Below, one piece after another: positions 1 through 13,304 of a stretch of 64,000 nt of DNA; the stretch's first letter is position 1; each line of letters opens with the position of its first letter. The position numbers were made by a program, and so were the translations under genes. Under the pieces are notes generated by a model that searched no databases, was not told the origin of the DNA, and saw only the letters and a program-made list of their open reading frames with translations. The stretch spans positions 18,368,211-18,432,210 of the forward strand of contig CM075104.1 in NCBI GenBank assembly GCA_037576195.1, read 5' to 3'. The DNA comes from Phytoseiulus persimilis (lineage: Eukaryota > Arthropoda > Arachnida > Mesostigmata > Phytoseiidae).

Positions 1-1038
1 GCCGGCACGCGTGCGCCAGCTGAGACCCAAGACGATGTTGACGAGGAGGAAGAACAAGAAGGCTCGATCCGAAGGCAGCGTTGACCTTTCTCCAGACAGA
101 CAGTCGCACGACACTCAAAGACAGACACCGGCGGTCCCGTTTAGAAACCTGCGGCGTCTTCGAATCCATTATACCCACAATAATCGAAGCTGATCAACTC
201 CCCGACAACGGCGGAGGACGCGGCTTTGATATTGGGGAATTGTGCTCGTACTCATGAATCCACCGAGGGTGGCTTCTCCCTCGTGCAGGTCTCGTTGTTG
301 TCAAATCGCGGTACATTTTCGGATTTCATTGCCTAAGCTGCCGCCGCTTGTCAAGGAATCAAATGGGGGAGTTTTCTGCAATCAGAGACGACCGAAACTA
401 CCCGCTCGTGAAATCAAGTGGTTTCCAGCGGGATTCAACGTTCGTCGAATCCTCACTCTGAAATGAAACGAATGCAATGCTTGCGACGGGAACGAAAAAG
501 ACGAAGATCAACGGAGTGGGTTCACGGTGATGGCCGGTGGACATCCATAACTACATTATCACACGTCGAAATGAATAGTTAAACGCTCCGATGCCAAGTA
601 GCGTATTCAAATCGTCGGCCGGTGGTAAATTACACCGACGGACGATTGCTTTCCCCAGCGTGAACTGTTGCGCGGGTCATTTTTATGCGTGAAGTGAAGG
701 TCAGCGGGTTTCCGCGTAGATTGTTTTCATGGGACAACCCGTTATTATTCAACAGCGAGTGACCTTTCTTGGCGATCAGTCAGCTCATCGTAAAGCCATT
801 GCCGATAACTTTCATCAGTTTTTAATTGTTCGTTCATTGTCTTCGAGCAGAAGTGTGAACGAAAACTCGTCTCGTGTCCTTGCTGAATTCTAATCACGCG
901 ACGGGGATACTTTGAGTTTCGGATTTGGTTCTTGTGATTAATTTCAAGGAGTTTTTTTTTGAAATCTCTGACGAGAATTCAAGCGAGTCTGTTTGCGCTG
1001 CATAGGAACACGACGAATGTAGACACCCGGTACGCCGG

Positions 1039-1054
1039 AAAAAAAAAAAAAAAA
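1039..1054. repeat. A16 homopolymer
   Basis: Sixteen adenines in a row. Short C/T-rich tracts follow. No LINE or SINE body was seen upstream, so it does not look like a retrotransposon tail. Confidence 0.9.
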
Positions 1055-2056
1055 TCGGCTTCTCCTCCTCCATCCTTGTCATGGCGAATGATCCGACTTG
1101 AGTTCGTGTTCCGTACGAATAAGCGGACGATTTCAGAAGAAAAACGAACCCTCATTAAGGAGCCTGATGGCAGCTCCAGATTCAACGAGCACATTCGTCT
1201 AGAAATTCGTGCCTCTTTCACCTGTATCCTCCCTCGACGATGCTGTTTTTTTGCAACTTCGCTCCGACACTAACTACCCTCGCAAGGCCACTCAGAGGGC
1301 CAGACAGATGTGTGGCAGAGTCGCCAGATTCGACAAGGCGATACGCGCTCGTTTGCATGAGCGTGCGCACGCGCTCTCCCGCGTACAGTTGAGGTCTGTC
1401 TGGTGGTCTTCTTCGGGCGCGAAAGTCATCGAGATAAGATTTCTCCCGGTCTTGACAATCGTGGTATTTCTACAAGTATGGTTCAAGTTCAAGAAACTTC
1501 AATGTCATCTTTCATCCGAGCATCGGGAGCCGTCTGGAGAGATATCTGGACGAATCTATTTGTCTCTCAACACAAAGCCCATCTCTTCTGAGCGAGCCTT
1601 CATTCCGGAGGATCATCACAACGGATCGCACAGGAGTCACTGACGTCGAGTGGGAATTCCAGAGAGATCTAGTTCATTCCAGTACATGTTTTCGCAGCTC
1701 CGAAGTCCGGCACAGGGACAATGCGTCGTTGCCGGAGAAGAGAACTGCTTCAAGATATCATCCGGCCGCCTTACCAACTGCCGCTTCTGAGCAGAGCATG
1801 CGAACGAGTGTCAGGCCAGTCTGAGCTCCGAGCGGCGCTCGAACGCCTTCTTGATTTACCCATCGGAACGAGACAAAAGTCTCGATATCGATCTCGACTC
1901 TAGGAGCTGCGCGAAGGCGCGCTCCGCTAGGCAAAGCAGAAGGAGCAGGCAACATGTGCGACGCGTGGCTGGCACACGGCGGGCATCGGATGCTTCATGT
2001 ATTGTGGTCCACCTCGGTCGAAGCTCGAAGTCTCATCTGTCCTTCTTAAGGAGGAC

Positions 2057-2072
2057 GAACGAACGAACGAAC
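2057..2072. repeat. GAAC tetranucleotide repeat
   Basis: Four perfect tandem GAAC units. Confidence 0.85.
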
Positions 2073-2257
2073 AAGAAGGAGAAGGCGGTGGTGCTAGCAG
2101 CAGCCGCTGCTGCGGCGGCGGTCGAAAGTGAGTCCGAGCTCAGGCAAGCAAATAATGGTACACAGCGCTGAGCAGAAGGCCGATTGACCGACCGACCAAG
2201 AGTTCAGACACACAGATAAACAGACAGGCCAGCGTTAACCCCAAAGGTGCTTGATTC

Positions 2258-5200
2258 ATGGCCGTTCAGTTGCAGTCCGCGCGGTTGACGGTACCTGAAA
2301 TCCCCCAAAAGTGGAAAGTCATCCCCGGATGGAGACAGCAGAGTTTCAACACGGCCGAACCCTCCGATGCGGTCCTCCTACACGGGACCTCCGACGGGAC
2401 GGGTTCCGAAAGCGGGAAGGAGGGCATGAACGGAGTCGTCTTCGACCAACAGTGAGAGCTTCAAACGAGCAACGAGTACCGTGACCACTTTCCCCCGTGA
2501 GCAATCAGTAGAGTGATCCTGGACAATGGAACTCGATTCGCTGTCCGGCGTCTTGGGCAAGTCGACTGTAATCGATTAATTCCCCAGTGTATTTTTGCTC
2601 GGTTTCCCCGATAGGCGGCTGTCATCTGTCCCGTTAAGTTTACGATGGTTTCGCGTTCAACGGTTAACCTGTCGGCTCCAGTGGTGGAGCACCGGGTTGC
2701 CATCGAACAACGTTTCGGTTGTGAAGCACCCGAATCCGTGCATAGCGCTGAAGCTGTCATTCAGAATTCGCTCCTTCTCTCTGTCTGTTGTCCACGATCC
2801 TCCTCCAGCTGGCGTTCTTCCGACGACTGATTCGCATGGTTTGGTGTTCGAAGAGCTGTTTCCCGGCCCGCTCGACTACCTGGTTCTCTCCTTGGCTGAC
2901 TAGCGGTCTGCTCAGCTAGCGCGCTGGACTGACGACTCGCCACGCGACGACCACGAGGATGAGAAACAGCCCCCAGCAATATTCTCCCGCTTCTGCCCCC
3001 GCCCCCTCCTTTCGCTCTTGTTAACATACAGCGGCACTTCAACAACTGTTCGAGGAGCACATGACAGATCGGCTGAAGGGGTAATAACTTCGAAAAGACA
3101 GCGGACCCGACAGGGGCGCTCACAGGATCACGCCCGGATCAAACTCCATCATAGATCATACTCGCGATCATATCCGCAATTAATGGTCAGCCTCATTTGC
3201 AAGAAAGCTGAAATGAGTGTGCGGGAAGACGAAATTTTCGACGACCTCTTCGGAGTGGACACGTGGTGGATGGTCGCGCGCGGCCGCCGTCCTCGTTGCC
3301 GGGTCCGCACCGGATTTCACCCCAAACACGAGCCGTTGGCGCCGATGATCGTTCGATGAGGCTCCGAACGATCTGAACAGTCGATTGACGATTAACAGCA
3401 GCAGCAGCAGCATTGTAAGCCGTTGTTAACGCGACCAGCCACAGCACTCCGACGCTCGGTGAGAGTGTCTGCGATTCTAATGGGAGACGATTACGTCGAC
3501 GATATGTGGCCACGGTGGCGGAGAAAAGCCGCGAGAGAGAAGAACCGTGAAGCGATGACAGCATCCGTCGACGTTGTCTGCTGCCATAACTATCAAAGAT
3601 CACTCAAAGGTGCAGCAGCTGAACAGCGACGACTCGAGACCAAAGGAAGTATCGTGCCCGGTAGATTGAGAAGCCGAGGGGCTGTCAAGTGGACGAGAGT
3701 TTGTATTTCCATGTTCCTGAGTACGCTGGATGCTTGCGTTCCAGACCCTTTGAATGAGAGAGTTTCTCAAGGGGCGGGACCAACCCTGAGGTCGGGGGTC
3801 TTCTGTTTGCCCGCGGAGTCCAGTCCGGCCGCGTTGGCCGACCTCCGGGAGCCCTTCGACACTTGCTTGTGATGGACAACGGGACCACTGGAGACGATCT
3901 CCGAAAAGTCGGTCGCATTAAGGCATTAGGTATTCGCAGACAATGAAGCTGCTCAAGAGCTTTGCAACAGCATATTGGATCACCCCCCGGAAACTATGAG
4001 CGGGAACGGGAGGGGATTTGCCCGATGGGCCTTGAGCGCGATCAGGAGTGTCCTAAAATTTTGGAGAGTTGGATGTCTCCGCGGAAAATTTAGCTTCGAA
4101 AGGTTTGTTCGTCGGATGGGGGCGCCTTCGGAGTAGTGCCGTCCGTCATACGGCAACGGTGGCGTCGCTCGGAGGAAACAGCGACAGCAGGTATTATTTG
4201 CTTGCGGTTGGTCACTTCGACGGTCATTTATTGCGCCTGAACGTCGTCCATTTGGTTTTTGTGTGTACTTCTGTCATTGCCGTGGATGTTTACGGACTGC
4301 AGCTGACGGCAAACATGAATTTACAACGAGCACGCGTTTGCTGTCGTCCGCGCCGTCGCAGCTATCGCCACCACACCACAGAAAGATCGACCGACGCTTC
4401 ACGTATCCGTCCACTACCCAGCGGTCAAGCCATCGAAACATTCGGGAAGAAAGAGCTGGTTGACAAAGGAGTTGCAAATTCCTGGCCTCGCTCATCCGAT
4501 CGAGAAACTCATTGACGGGGTTGTCGCACGGGGGCAAGCGTCTGACGTTGACGCAACTCAGCACAAGCTTCTCGAAACCCAAGTCCCGGGAAACTATGGT
4601 GGCGCTTGTTGGTTTGAATTGAAGCTCGGCTCTCGAATCAGACAACCAAAGATTCAACTAGACAGCTTCAGCTCCAACGGCTTGTCGGCGTGTAGAGTAC
4701 GGCCGAGCGGTTGGAGAACCGCTTCCTGGGTTAGATGAAGCTGGTCCCCATCGTACCAACACCATCAACCTAGCGAGCCTATCCAACGTCCTTGAACTGG
4801 TGAACTAGTTCGCTTCGGTCTTCGCCAGGAGATATGTGCTACCTGTCAAAGCTGCAGCAGCTGAGAGTGAGCCCACTTTGCGAGTTTCGAGCTCACTCCT
4901 GGATGTGCCGACCGGCCGTCGAGCGACTCGAAAACAACAGCCAGGAGTAACATACTCTGAATGGCAGAGACCGGAGTCGCTCCGTCGTTGAGGGGATCCT
5001 TGCCGACTGTCCCCGCAGCGTTACCGGGCTTTCGTTCTTGCCGTGGTTTTCTTCTTCGATCGGGCTGTTGTCGTGTAAGCCGTTGGACCCATAGTGGCCA
5101 AAACGGCCACCAACGGCAATGGATTGCGGCCATCCTCATTTCGAGTCGTTCGTTCCCTGCGCTTGGAGCAAGGAAGTCATAAGAAGACATATACGGCATG

Positions 5201-6920
5201 ACATACACCGACGAGGAAGGAATGAGGGGAAGTGACCACTAGTTGCTCATCCGACATTAAAGGAAAAAGCTCTGCGGAAAACGGTTGTCAGTGATGGTTG
5301 CGGCGGCGGCGGCGGCGGTGGTGGTGGTGGACCAATTTGAAGCTTTTGACCTGTTTGGCTTCTTGCTAGATGGCAAGCGGATTGTTTCGAGCCCCGCTCT
5401 TTGGGCGAACGAAGCGGCCAAACAGCGCCATAAGTTGATGTTGTTCTCGTTCTAATGGGCCGTTTCCTCCGGGCAGGCAACATTTCAAGTCGGCCGTTGT
5501 CGTCGTCGTCATCATCGGGCAGCGAATCCGTCCATGCGAAGAGATAGAGAGAGAACTACGCAGAGAAAAGTTTGATAACGTTAACACTGAGGAAACTGCT
5601 CACAGTCAGTTAGTTAGTTCGTTCGTTAGTCGGTCCGTACATCGGTTCACCAGACACCAACGCGTCCGTCTTTGTATTCGTGCGTTGGTTATGCGGTAGT
5701 CCTGGAGGCGAGCTATCGGTCATCACTCACTTCTTAAAACCATGCGAGGTCTCCGTTAGTTTGTGGGTCGTTCAGATGGCAGTGCCCAATTCGCTCTGTG
5801 GGACTTTTCGGGAATCATCCCATTTACTCACTTCGTCACGTTCAGCGATCCGCAAGTGCAAACTCAGGAAGGACGAAGTGTCCCTCGCTCGTTGACTGAA
5901 ACCTTCCGAGAAACTCCGACCCGCTCACTTTTCCCCAAGAAGAGGTCGAACAGCTCTAGTTCTCTTCCTGAAGGTAATTTTCGCGGATACTCGGAGAGCT
6001 ATGATGAAGACAATGAGGAGCGCTCGTGTTATAGGAGCAATCCAGGTTCCACCGTTGCTCCGAATTCCCTCTCGAAACCAGAATCAGAGCCGATGAGGAC
6101 TCGAATCGGAGGCGTCAGATCACGTTGATCCTTCGCTGGTCGTGGCCCCCATGCAAAGTTAGCTTCGTTGTTCCTTGTTCTTCAGCGGAGCACCGGGACC
6201 TTTCCATCTCTGGAGCTTCCTCTCACAAAGCAACGGTTCCTTCACATCACGTTGAGAACGGTCACCAGCAAGGAACTCCCGCGGCGACAGACGTATCCAT
6301 CAGAGCCTTTTGGCTCAAAGACGTTTTTGAAATCAAGCGCAAATCGAAATGCTCGGAACGTTCTACTCTTCGCGGTGAGTTACATCATGTTCTCCATTGC
6401 TGATTGCTCGGGCACATTGGCTTGGCGTCTGGAACACACACAGCAATGATTCCAATGATGATCAGGACTATAACTTCTATTAATGACGATTGTACGACTT
6501 TGGAACTATCATGCTCCTCGCATTCTCGAATTCCCATGCATGCGGAAACCTGTATCAGATCATTGGTACCTGGACAGTGGGAACCGCCACCCCTGTGAGC
6601 TTTCCCTAGCTTTCCTCAACAGAAACTCGTTTAGTATCAAGCTCATGTCGAACTCGATTCCCGTGGCATGGTCCGCTCAAAAGAGAGAGAAAGCAGAGGG
6701 AACTGAGTGAATTGTAGTTTTGTCAGCTCCGCTCCGAGCGAGAGAGAATGCTGAAAGCCCAACGACATTGTCAGAACATGACTTATCGATGGAGCTGATG
6801 ATGAAAGGAGTGAGAAACGCTGTGTCACCACTGTCAATGACAAGAAATCCAGGTTGCCGTCCCCAACGCCTGGGAGAAGCAACGAACACTCGAGAAATAG
6901 GAGCAGCGCCTTCGATTTAA
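2258..6920 (+). CDS. Candidate four-exon gene of unknown function (ab initio only)
   Basis: Proposed exons are 2258-2451, 5846-5973, 6186-6374 and 6727-6920. They total 705 nt and would encode 234 residues from an ATG to a TAA. Phases agree at each junction (2, 1, 1), donors read GTGAGA, GTAATT and GTGAGT, and acceptors end TTCAG, TTCAG and GTCAG. Exon 1 has about 78% G or C at third positions, well above the local background. Exons 2-4 have about 50%, which gives no support. The product would be hydrophilic and serine-rich, with no signal peptide, membrane segment or domain I recognise. It is not certain that exon 1 joins exon 2 across the 3.4-kb gap. Exon 1 is the most credible part. Confidence 0.22.
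3396..3411. repeat. CAG trinucleotide repeat
   Basis: Five CAG units followed by a partial unit. It is one of several short trinucleotide repeats in the first 20 kb. Confidence 0.85.
5300..5330. repeat. GGC/GGT trinucleotide repeat
   Basis: About six GGC units pass directly into four GGT units. On the opposite strand this reads as a run of proline codons in one open frame, which is a property of the repeat and not evidence of a gene. Confidence 0.9.
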
Positions 6921-9900
6921 ACTGGATTTAAACCCGAGAAAATCATAGTGGACAAAGGAACGCCCGGTTGGTCGAAGATCGGACCCGATAGTTTACGGCA
7001 TTATGTCTTCGAGTAGTCTGTCGATCGTTTCGAACCAACATTTCCAGGCGACAAGTATCTAGGCGATCTGGCGTGGACGTCTGGTGCAATATAAACTCGT
7101 GGATCGGGAATTCTGACAGGGTTCTGACGCTTGGATCTGGCCACCACCACTTTGGATCCGACCACCTCCCAGCTTTTGTTCGGTGGTTGACAGACTGCGA
7201 TCCGACTTCGGGCTTGATTGCGGAGCCACTTCCAGGTTCAAGTCCAAGATTACATCGGGAGCCGAGTGAGGGTCTCTTCCGCGGCACCGGCGGCAGCGGC
7301 TCTTGTTCCCGACGAGTGTTTTTTTTGTGTTTCTTTACATTCGTGTGAATTCGCTTGTTGATTGGTCAATCATTTATAGACTCCTAAAAATGGCGCGGCG
7401 GCAAGCGCGCGTAGCCTCGGGTCGTTTTTTTTCAGGATTTGATTATTTTTGAATCAGATAGCAGCACTCACTTGCGTTCTCTCATCACTTGAAGTGGCCG
7501 TTGCCAGGGTTACCCGACGGCGACTCACGCATCGCGCGCGGGAAGCCTGCACGTCACGAACGAATGGAGCTGGATTGCAATTGGCTGTTCTAGCACGTCA
7601 TTTTTGAGGAAAGAAAAACAATCACGGCAGTCGAAAGAAACTGAATGTTCACCTTGCTCTGGTGATCATTATCAGCGGCGTCGGCGCCGAGCGTCGAAGG
7701 AATCTGAAGCCGAAACTCCCGCGGGAAATTCCAGGATGCGCGCCGGCTCGTCTCTGCTCCGGGGAAGCAGGGCGACTCTGCCTCGATTGCCTGATGCATC
7801 GACGCCCAGGAGAAACTCGCCGCAGTGACACCAGCTGCCCCCCCACCAGTGATTCTAACTACGAAGCAAACGAATCGATCGCATTGCCCTTCGTTTTCAC
7901 CGGCTTCCTGGACGGTGGATCTCGTCGATTCCATGCTGTCCGGCATCGAACTCTCATCCACGAGCCCTCAAGCGAAATGGCTCCGTTCGAACTTAATTCC
8001 AGCTGCGCAGTGTCGCTATAGCAACTCAAGGGGGCCAGTTCGTCACAGTTCGACCAGGGTCAGAATTGAACTTCAGGAAGCTTCGACTTCTGGTGAAGAA
8101 GGCTGCGATTTCCTCATGATTGCCGGGACATTCAGAGAAGAAAAACTTCCTTCAAATGACTGTTGTTTTGAAGATCCAACGAATGCAAACTGATATCGCA
8201 AGCAGCAGAAACGCTGCCCACGACCTTGGCAGACAATTCTCTTCCACTGGAATGCCCACCGACTAGACAAACACATAGCCACGGAATCATAAATTCCCCA
8301 CTTCTCGGATGCGATCGGCAGAACGAGTCATGCGGAATCTTTCGCGGACCGATAATTCCAGGACTGACGGAGCTGCCGCCTCCGGCAACCGACTCCGGGG
8401 ACAGATCGTTTGGACACGTTATTGAGCAAATTTTCGACGGGCGAGCGTTTCCCACGGGTCCGAAACACTGGCGCCATCGATTCTGGTTCGGACCGTTGCT
8501 GTGCAAGCTTGGAAGAGTTTGTCCAAGGAAACGAGAAGTCTCCCGTTGTTGTTCTGGCACGTCTGCGTGGCGCCTAGTGAGATCGCCAAGAGGCTGCGAG
8601 CGTTTGCGATCGTCTCGATGATCACAATTAGCCAGATCGCTTTTATGTCTCTATGCGCCGACGTGCCCGAAATCTAACAGAGTCGCTCAACTTGCGGTAA
8701 ATTGCCAGATGTTGCCGTCTGAACTTTCCCCACACAAACCAGAAACGAGTTCTTGACGATCCGATCCAGTCCCGCGACAGACCCCTATCCTGGATTCGAA
8801 ACATCCCGAGCGGAGGGAAGTCGGGCCTGTGTGAACGTTGATCCGGCGACGATGTGCCATTTGTCAGCAATAAAATTGGGCAGGTTATGAGATCGCATCA
8901 TAGACCAAAGCGGAAGGAATGAAACGAGCCGTCGAAACAATGTGAAACTGTCTTCTCGATATCGTCTGTGCTTCGTAGTTCTGCGCTCTTCTTTCAGTTT
9001 GGTTTCGTGAAGTGAGCTCTCTCCAAACACGGCTATCGGTACCGTCTTCGGTCGTTCTGCTTCAGAAAGGCGTCCACTCTGGCCGCCGTACCGTTCACTA
9101 TGTCTTCGCCGTGTCTGCGCGCCCGCAACCCAGGAACGAGTGGCGTTTTTCAGAAGTTCTGAGGCTTTTTTTGTTGCGATCACAGTCCTCGGAAGCTGAT
9201 GAACTCAGCATAGAGCGGCTCAGCGTCAGGTTGACAAGTGAAAAGTTCGGTTTTCAGGTCGCAGCAAGTGGAACGAATGAAGTAGAGGCATGGCCGCCGC
9301 TGTCTGACTCGTCTGTCTATCGCCCACACACTGCTGTCGCGGAGAGTCGCTGACCTCGCGTGTTCAGAACTTCAGTTGGAATCGTAAAATCGAGCATAAA
9401 ACTTGCGAATGTAAATGTGTGTACTGCACTATCGATTTGGTACCACAGATTTGGTGTTTGTGGTACGCTCACGACCGATCGCGCGAACAGCGAAGGTGAA
9501 ACGGCGCGAACAATCACGGCTGGTTACCCGTCCCCTCGCACTCGCTGACTTCGGAGTGTTGCGCTCCCAATGAAACCTGCTCGGAGAAATCTCTCTGGAA
9601 TTCGGCCGCGGTCCCGACATTCACTTGAAATTCCAACGAGAAGTGCCAAATCGACTCTCAACCAAGATGAAGACTAATTGATTAACGGTTCGACGGCGGA
9701 CTTTCTTTTCCTCTTTGTTCCTTCTGGAACCTCCTCGAGACTCAGTCGATGAGAGTCAGTCGTGACACGTCTTCCTCCGCTGGCAGCGGTCGATGTTGGC
9801 AGCGGACAACCGTTCACCTGATCTTCTGCTCGTGTCGGCTGGCCGCCGCGCTCTTGTCGCTCCCCACAGCATTACGGGAATATCACCATTTTCTGCTTTC

Positions 9901-11200
9901 TCTTCGTCGACCCTGACCTGCGCCTTGACTTCTTTATCGGAGAGATTCTTCACGTGCTTTGATTGAGCTGTCGGGACGCGCAACAAGGTGGTGAGCCGCG
10001 ACGAGCGAGCAAACAGTCGGCCTGGAAGCGGCTCTCGATTTCGGAGCCCTTGAAGAAATCGAAAACTCGCCGCGGCACCCGCAGTGTCGAGCCCGGGAGA
10101 CCGCTCGTTGTATTTATTTGGCAGCGGTCTCGTTGCTGGACCCGCCAGTCGGTCGGCAGTGGTGGCTTCCTGTGGGCATGCGCGGTTATCTATTTGCCGT
10201 TGACTCCACTTGTTGTTACGGCAGGGCATTAGCGCGCTCGCGATTACCAGTCTACCCGAAGATCATTATGATCAACCCAATCCTCTCGATAGTCTCTGCC
10301 TCGCCGCCACCACCGCCGCGCCGCAATCACCGCGACGACGACAACGACGTCAGGTCGGGAGTGAGTTAAGCGATTCAGTGAAAATAGTCTTTGCGCGCAA
10401 TTAGTTCTCGGTGGACTGAGTAGCCGCGCTCGGTTAGGTCGCTCGCCCGGTTCACGGGATGAGGAATGCTCCGCATGGACCCAGCGGTCCCAGAAATGAT
10501 CCAGGCTTTTCATCTTCAGCCAGTCTGACTGTACTCAATTGAGTCCCTGTTAGGATGCATCGACTGCTGGGATGCATGACGCCATCGTGCGGGCTACGGT
10601 TTGGTCTCTTGCAGTGTCGGTGATCTTTGCCTCTAAATGTAGGTTGATCACCCCGCATCCATACAGTTGCGGGGCGGGGTTCGAGCCATCGTGGCTTCCA
10701 ACCTCTGGAAGCTTGAACCACGTGAGCTCGAGCATTGCTCCGCGTCGTGCGGACGGGCGTGCAGAGGTAAGAGCCAGAGAGAGATGGAGAGCGGAAGAAG
10801 TCGTTTCTTTCAAGGAAGGAAGAAAAGGTTCTCTTTCCATCCTTCGGAGGATTCGGTCGCGGCGGGACACCATTCCTTCATGGAAACAGCTCGCCAAGGA
10901 GCGCGGGTGAGTTGAGAAGAATGGAGAGGATCACCTGTCCTTCCTCCCGTCTTTGCCGACACGTCGGAAGCCAGGGACTCCGCCCGACGGCTCGGATTGA
11001 TCTCGAGAATTAGCAACTTGGTGGCCACCGTGGCGACCCAGACGAGGGAACCTCGACAGAGCTCATCCGCAAGCCCGATCCGGAGTGAAACGGCCTTGGA
11101 TCGCGGATTCCAGTCCGCTGTCCCTTCCCCCTTTTCTCTGATTCGACTGATCCGGTCTGGAGAAAGTTCACCCACACCCACATGGGTCAACTATGTCTAG
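6921..11200. other. No gene recognised with confidence
   Basis: Three open frames overlap at 7650-8190 on both strands, each looking partly protein-like, which shows how weak such impressions are here. A possible acceptor after a pyrimidine tract near 7849 would open a + frame to 8193. The weak - strand exon at 9818-9967 is listed separately. Confidence 0.5.
9818..9967 (-). CDS. Candidate internal exon, function unknown
   Basis: This 150-nt stretch lies between an acceptor (cccgacag) and a donor (ATCAG followed by gtgaac), phase 1 on both sides. It reads hydrophilic residues such as KHVKNLSDKEVKAQVRVDEE. Third-position GC is about 57%, only slightly above background. It lies downstream of the signal-peptide exon at 13571 on the same strand, but I could not link them. 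Confidence 0.15.
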
Positions 11201-12398
11201 CTGGTCGAAGCCGTCGACGACGTCGGCGGCGGCGGCTCGATCGACGATCAAGTCCAGCGCACCAGTAACTCGGCCACCTCCAACTCGACTAAATCGTATG
11301 ATGCACTTGTGTTTGTTGTTAATTGATCAGACTCAAACAGCTTGAGAAAAAGCTTCAGGGGCGGAATAACGTCTGGGAACTCGGCGTCAAACAGGTGAAC
11401 CGACCGAGCGAGCGAGCGACCGCCGACAATTTCGCATTCCTCTGCTAGGGAGGCAGCCAGCCCTCTGAAGCAGGTCCTCGGTCTTCGCTAGATGGTACCC
11501 CTAAACGTCGTTCTGTGGAAGCCCGACCAGGTCGGTGCGGGCTCGGGAGAAAAACTTCCAGAGGGGAGCTCTGCTCCGGGAGTACCGTTCCGTGGTTTCT
11601 GAGCTGCAAGCGACTCGCTCAGCGTTCGACGGCCAGTTCGGAGTTGGTTGCTCGCGTGAAGAACGTGCGGAACACACCCACGACCAGCAGAACACAGACG
11701 CCGACCAGGAACTGGCTGTCACCCGGGAGACGGTAAGTCTATGTTCGTCGAGACCAAACCGGCTAACTGCTTGCTATAAAGCGCCGCGGATGTGGTAGCA
11801 ACATCAGAGGTCCTCATCTCTCTAGGAAAAAAAATCCGCTCTCATTCAAGCCCTCTGAGCGACGACTCTCGGTAAAATGTCCGCTCCGATGGAAAAGGCA
11901 CACCATTTGAATTACCAAAAGTGTTCCGAGGAGCCCGCAGGAATTCCAGGAAGTATCTCCCGGTCAAGAAGAGTTGAGCGATCGCACGTCTTTCCACTTC
12001 GGATTCCGGCATGTTGATCCCGATGCTCTCGACGTCTGAACGGCCAATTCGATCGGATCAGAGGAGAACAAACAAGTCACCGTCACTCAACTTGCATGCT
12101 GGCTGGCTGGCTGTCCACTCGATTGGTCGTGGACATCGTCAGCCATCGCCCGAGGGGAGCGACGGCGACGCTGGTCCCGTTACGTGAGCCAATCGCCATC
12201 GTTGGCAAGGTCGTTCAAGTGCGTCTCGTTGGCAAGAGGTGAACGAACCGGTTTCCAACGTTGATCTTCCACGATCTCATCGGTTGGTTTCGACTGGCTC
12301 GTTGCAGAAACTCCGATCCGCGGCCGATCGTTACGATCAAATGCAAGCACAGTTCGGTCCACAGGAATCGATCGACCATGCGGGCCTCATTGTTGCAC
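11201..12398 (+). CDS. Candidate exons of a coiled-coil protein (partial, ab initio)
   Basis: Four exon candidates follow one another: 11201-11295, 11331-11394, 11562-11732 and 12308-12398. The first three join in phase (2 then 0), with acceptors TCTAG, ATCAG and TCCAG and donors GTATGA, GTGAAC and GTAAGT. Third-position GC is about 84%, 67% and 67%. Translated stretches such as LKQLEKKLQGRNN, LLREYRSVVSELQATR and, in the fourth, KLRSAADRYDQMQAQ have the heptad, charged look of coiled coils. The fourth exon has weaker composition (about 47%). The first intron would be only 35 nt, unusually short. No family is recognised and no start codon was placed. Confidence 0.3.
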
Positions 12399-13304
12399 GT
12401 GAGGACTCGACTTTCATGCGAAGCCACTACTTCTAGTATCGACGGACAAACTTGCACGATTTTGATCGGAACGAGCCCGCCGTCACTCACATTCCACTCA
12501 GAATGTAATTGGTGTTGCTCTTGTTTTACGATGTGAGATACAGCGAGACCCGTTGGACTGGTGGATCGGAAGTCCATAAAGTCTCAGGCGCCGCCGCCGC
12601 CAATGCAGCGAACGAAGAACCAGCGCGGTGTTCACATCTTTGAGGGTGCGGTTTGTTCGCGGAACGCCACCGACCTCACGACCATCAAGCCGTAAAGGTG
12701 TAAAACTACAAAAATATCTTCAAGTTTTTGAAGTGAGCACCTCTTCCCCAGAAGCCCAGTCAAGTGAGCTGCGGCCGTCCTCCGAGTGGCCGACTTTACA
12801 GCCCAACTCAACTCAATTTCGGCAGATCCCTGCTCACAGGCGACTTTGACGTTCCACATCCACACCGGTTTGACTTCTTGGATTTCACGTCAGGCTCCTC
12901 GATCCGAACAGCGGTGCGGATTCGATGAGTGCGTCATTATCTGTGAAGCGAATCGATGAAATTCAAGGGGGTGAAACAGGGTGGAGCAACGAATCGCTCG
13001 GCTCCGGATTCCCATGTGGTCCATCTGTCCCGTTCTCTGTCCACTCGAGCGGGCATGCCGGCACATGTTCGGCTCTCCAAGACGGGCTCTGCCGTCGAAC
13101 GGGCAAGTCTACACAAGGAATCAGAGCGATGCGAGCTCGAGCTGAAGTAGCTTCTCCTATTTTCGGAGACGAGTATCGGCCGAGACGCGGTTTGGGAAGC
13201 GGCTATGGGATTGCACGGAGGCGAATATTTGCGCGAACGGAAACGTGACCTGCCTGGGCCATCCTGACGCTGTTGCGGGAAAACACCGGTACCGATTGAT
13301 CAGT

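Larger units (their letters stand above)
1..2257. other. No gene recognised
   Basis: Several short open frames exist on both strands, but none has a recognised domain or a paired splice structure. Apart from the A16 run and the GAAC repeat I see nothing definite. Confidence 0.6.

Noticed and set aside
10667..10700. GGTTCGAGCC-like motif, considered as a tRNA T arm
   Set aside because: No cloverleaf could be drawn from the flanking sequence.
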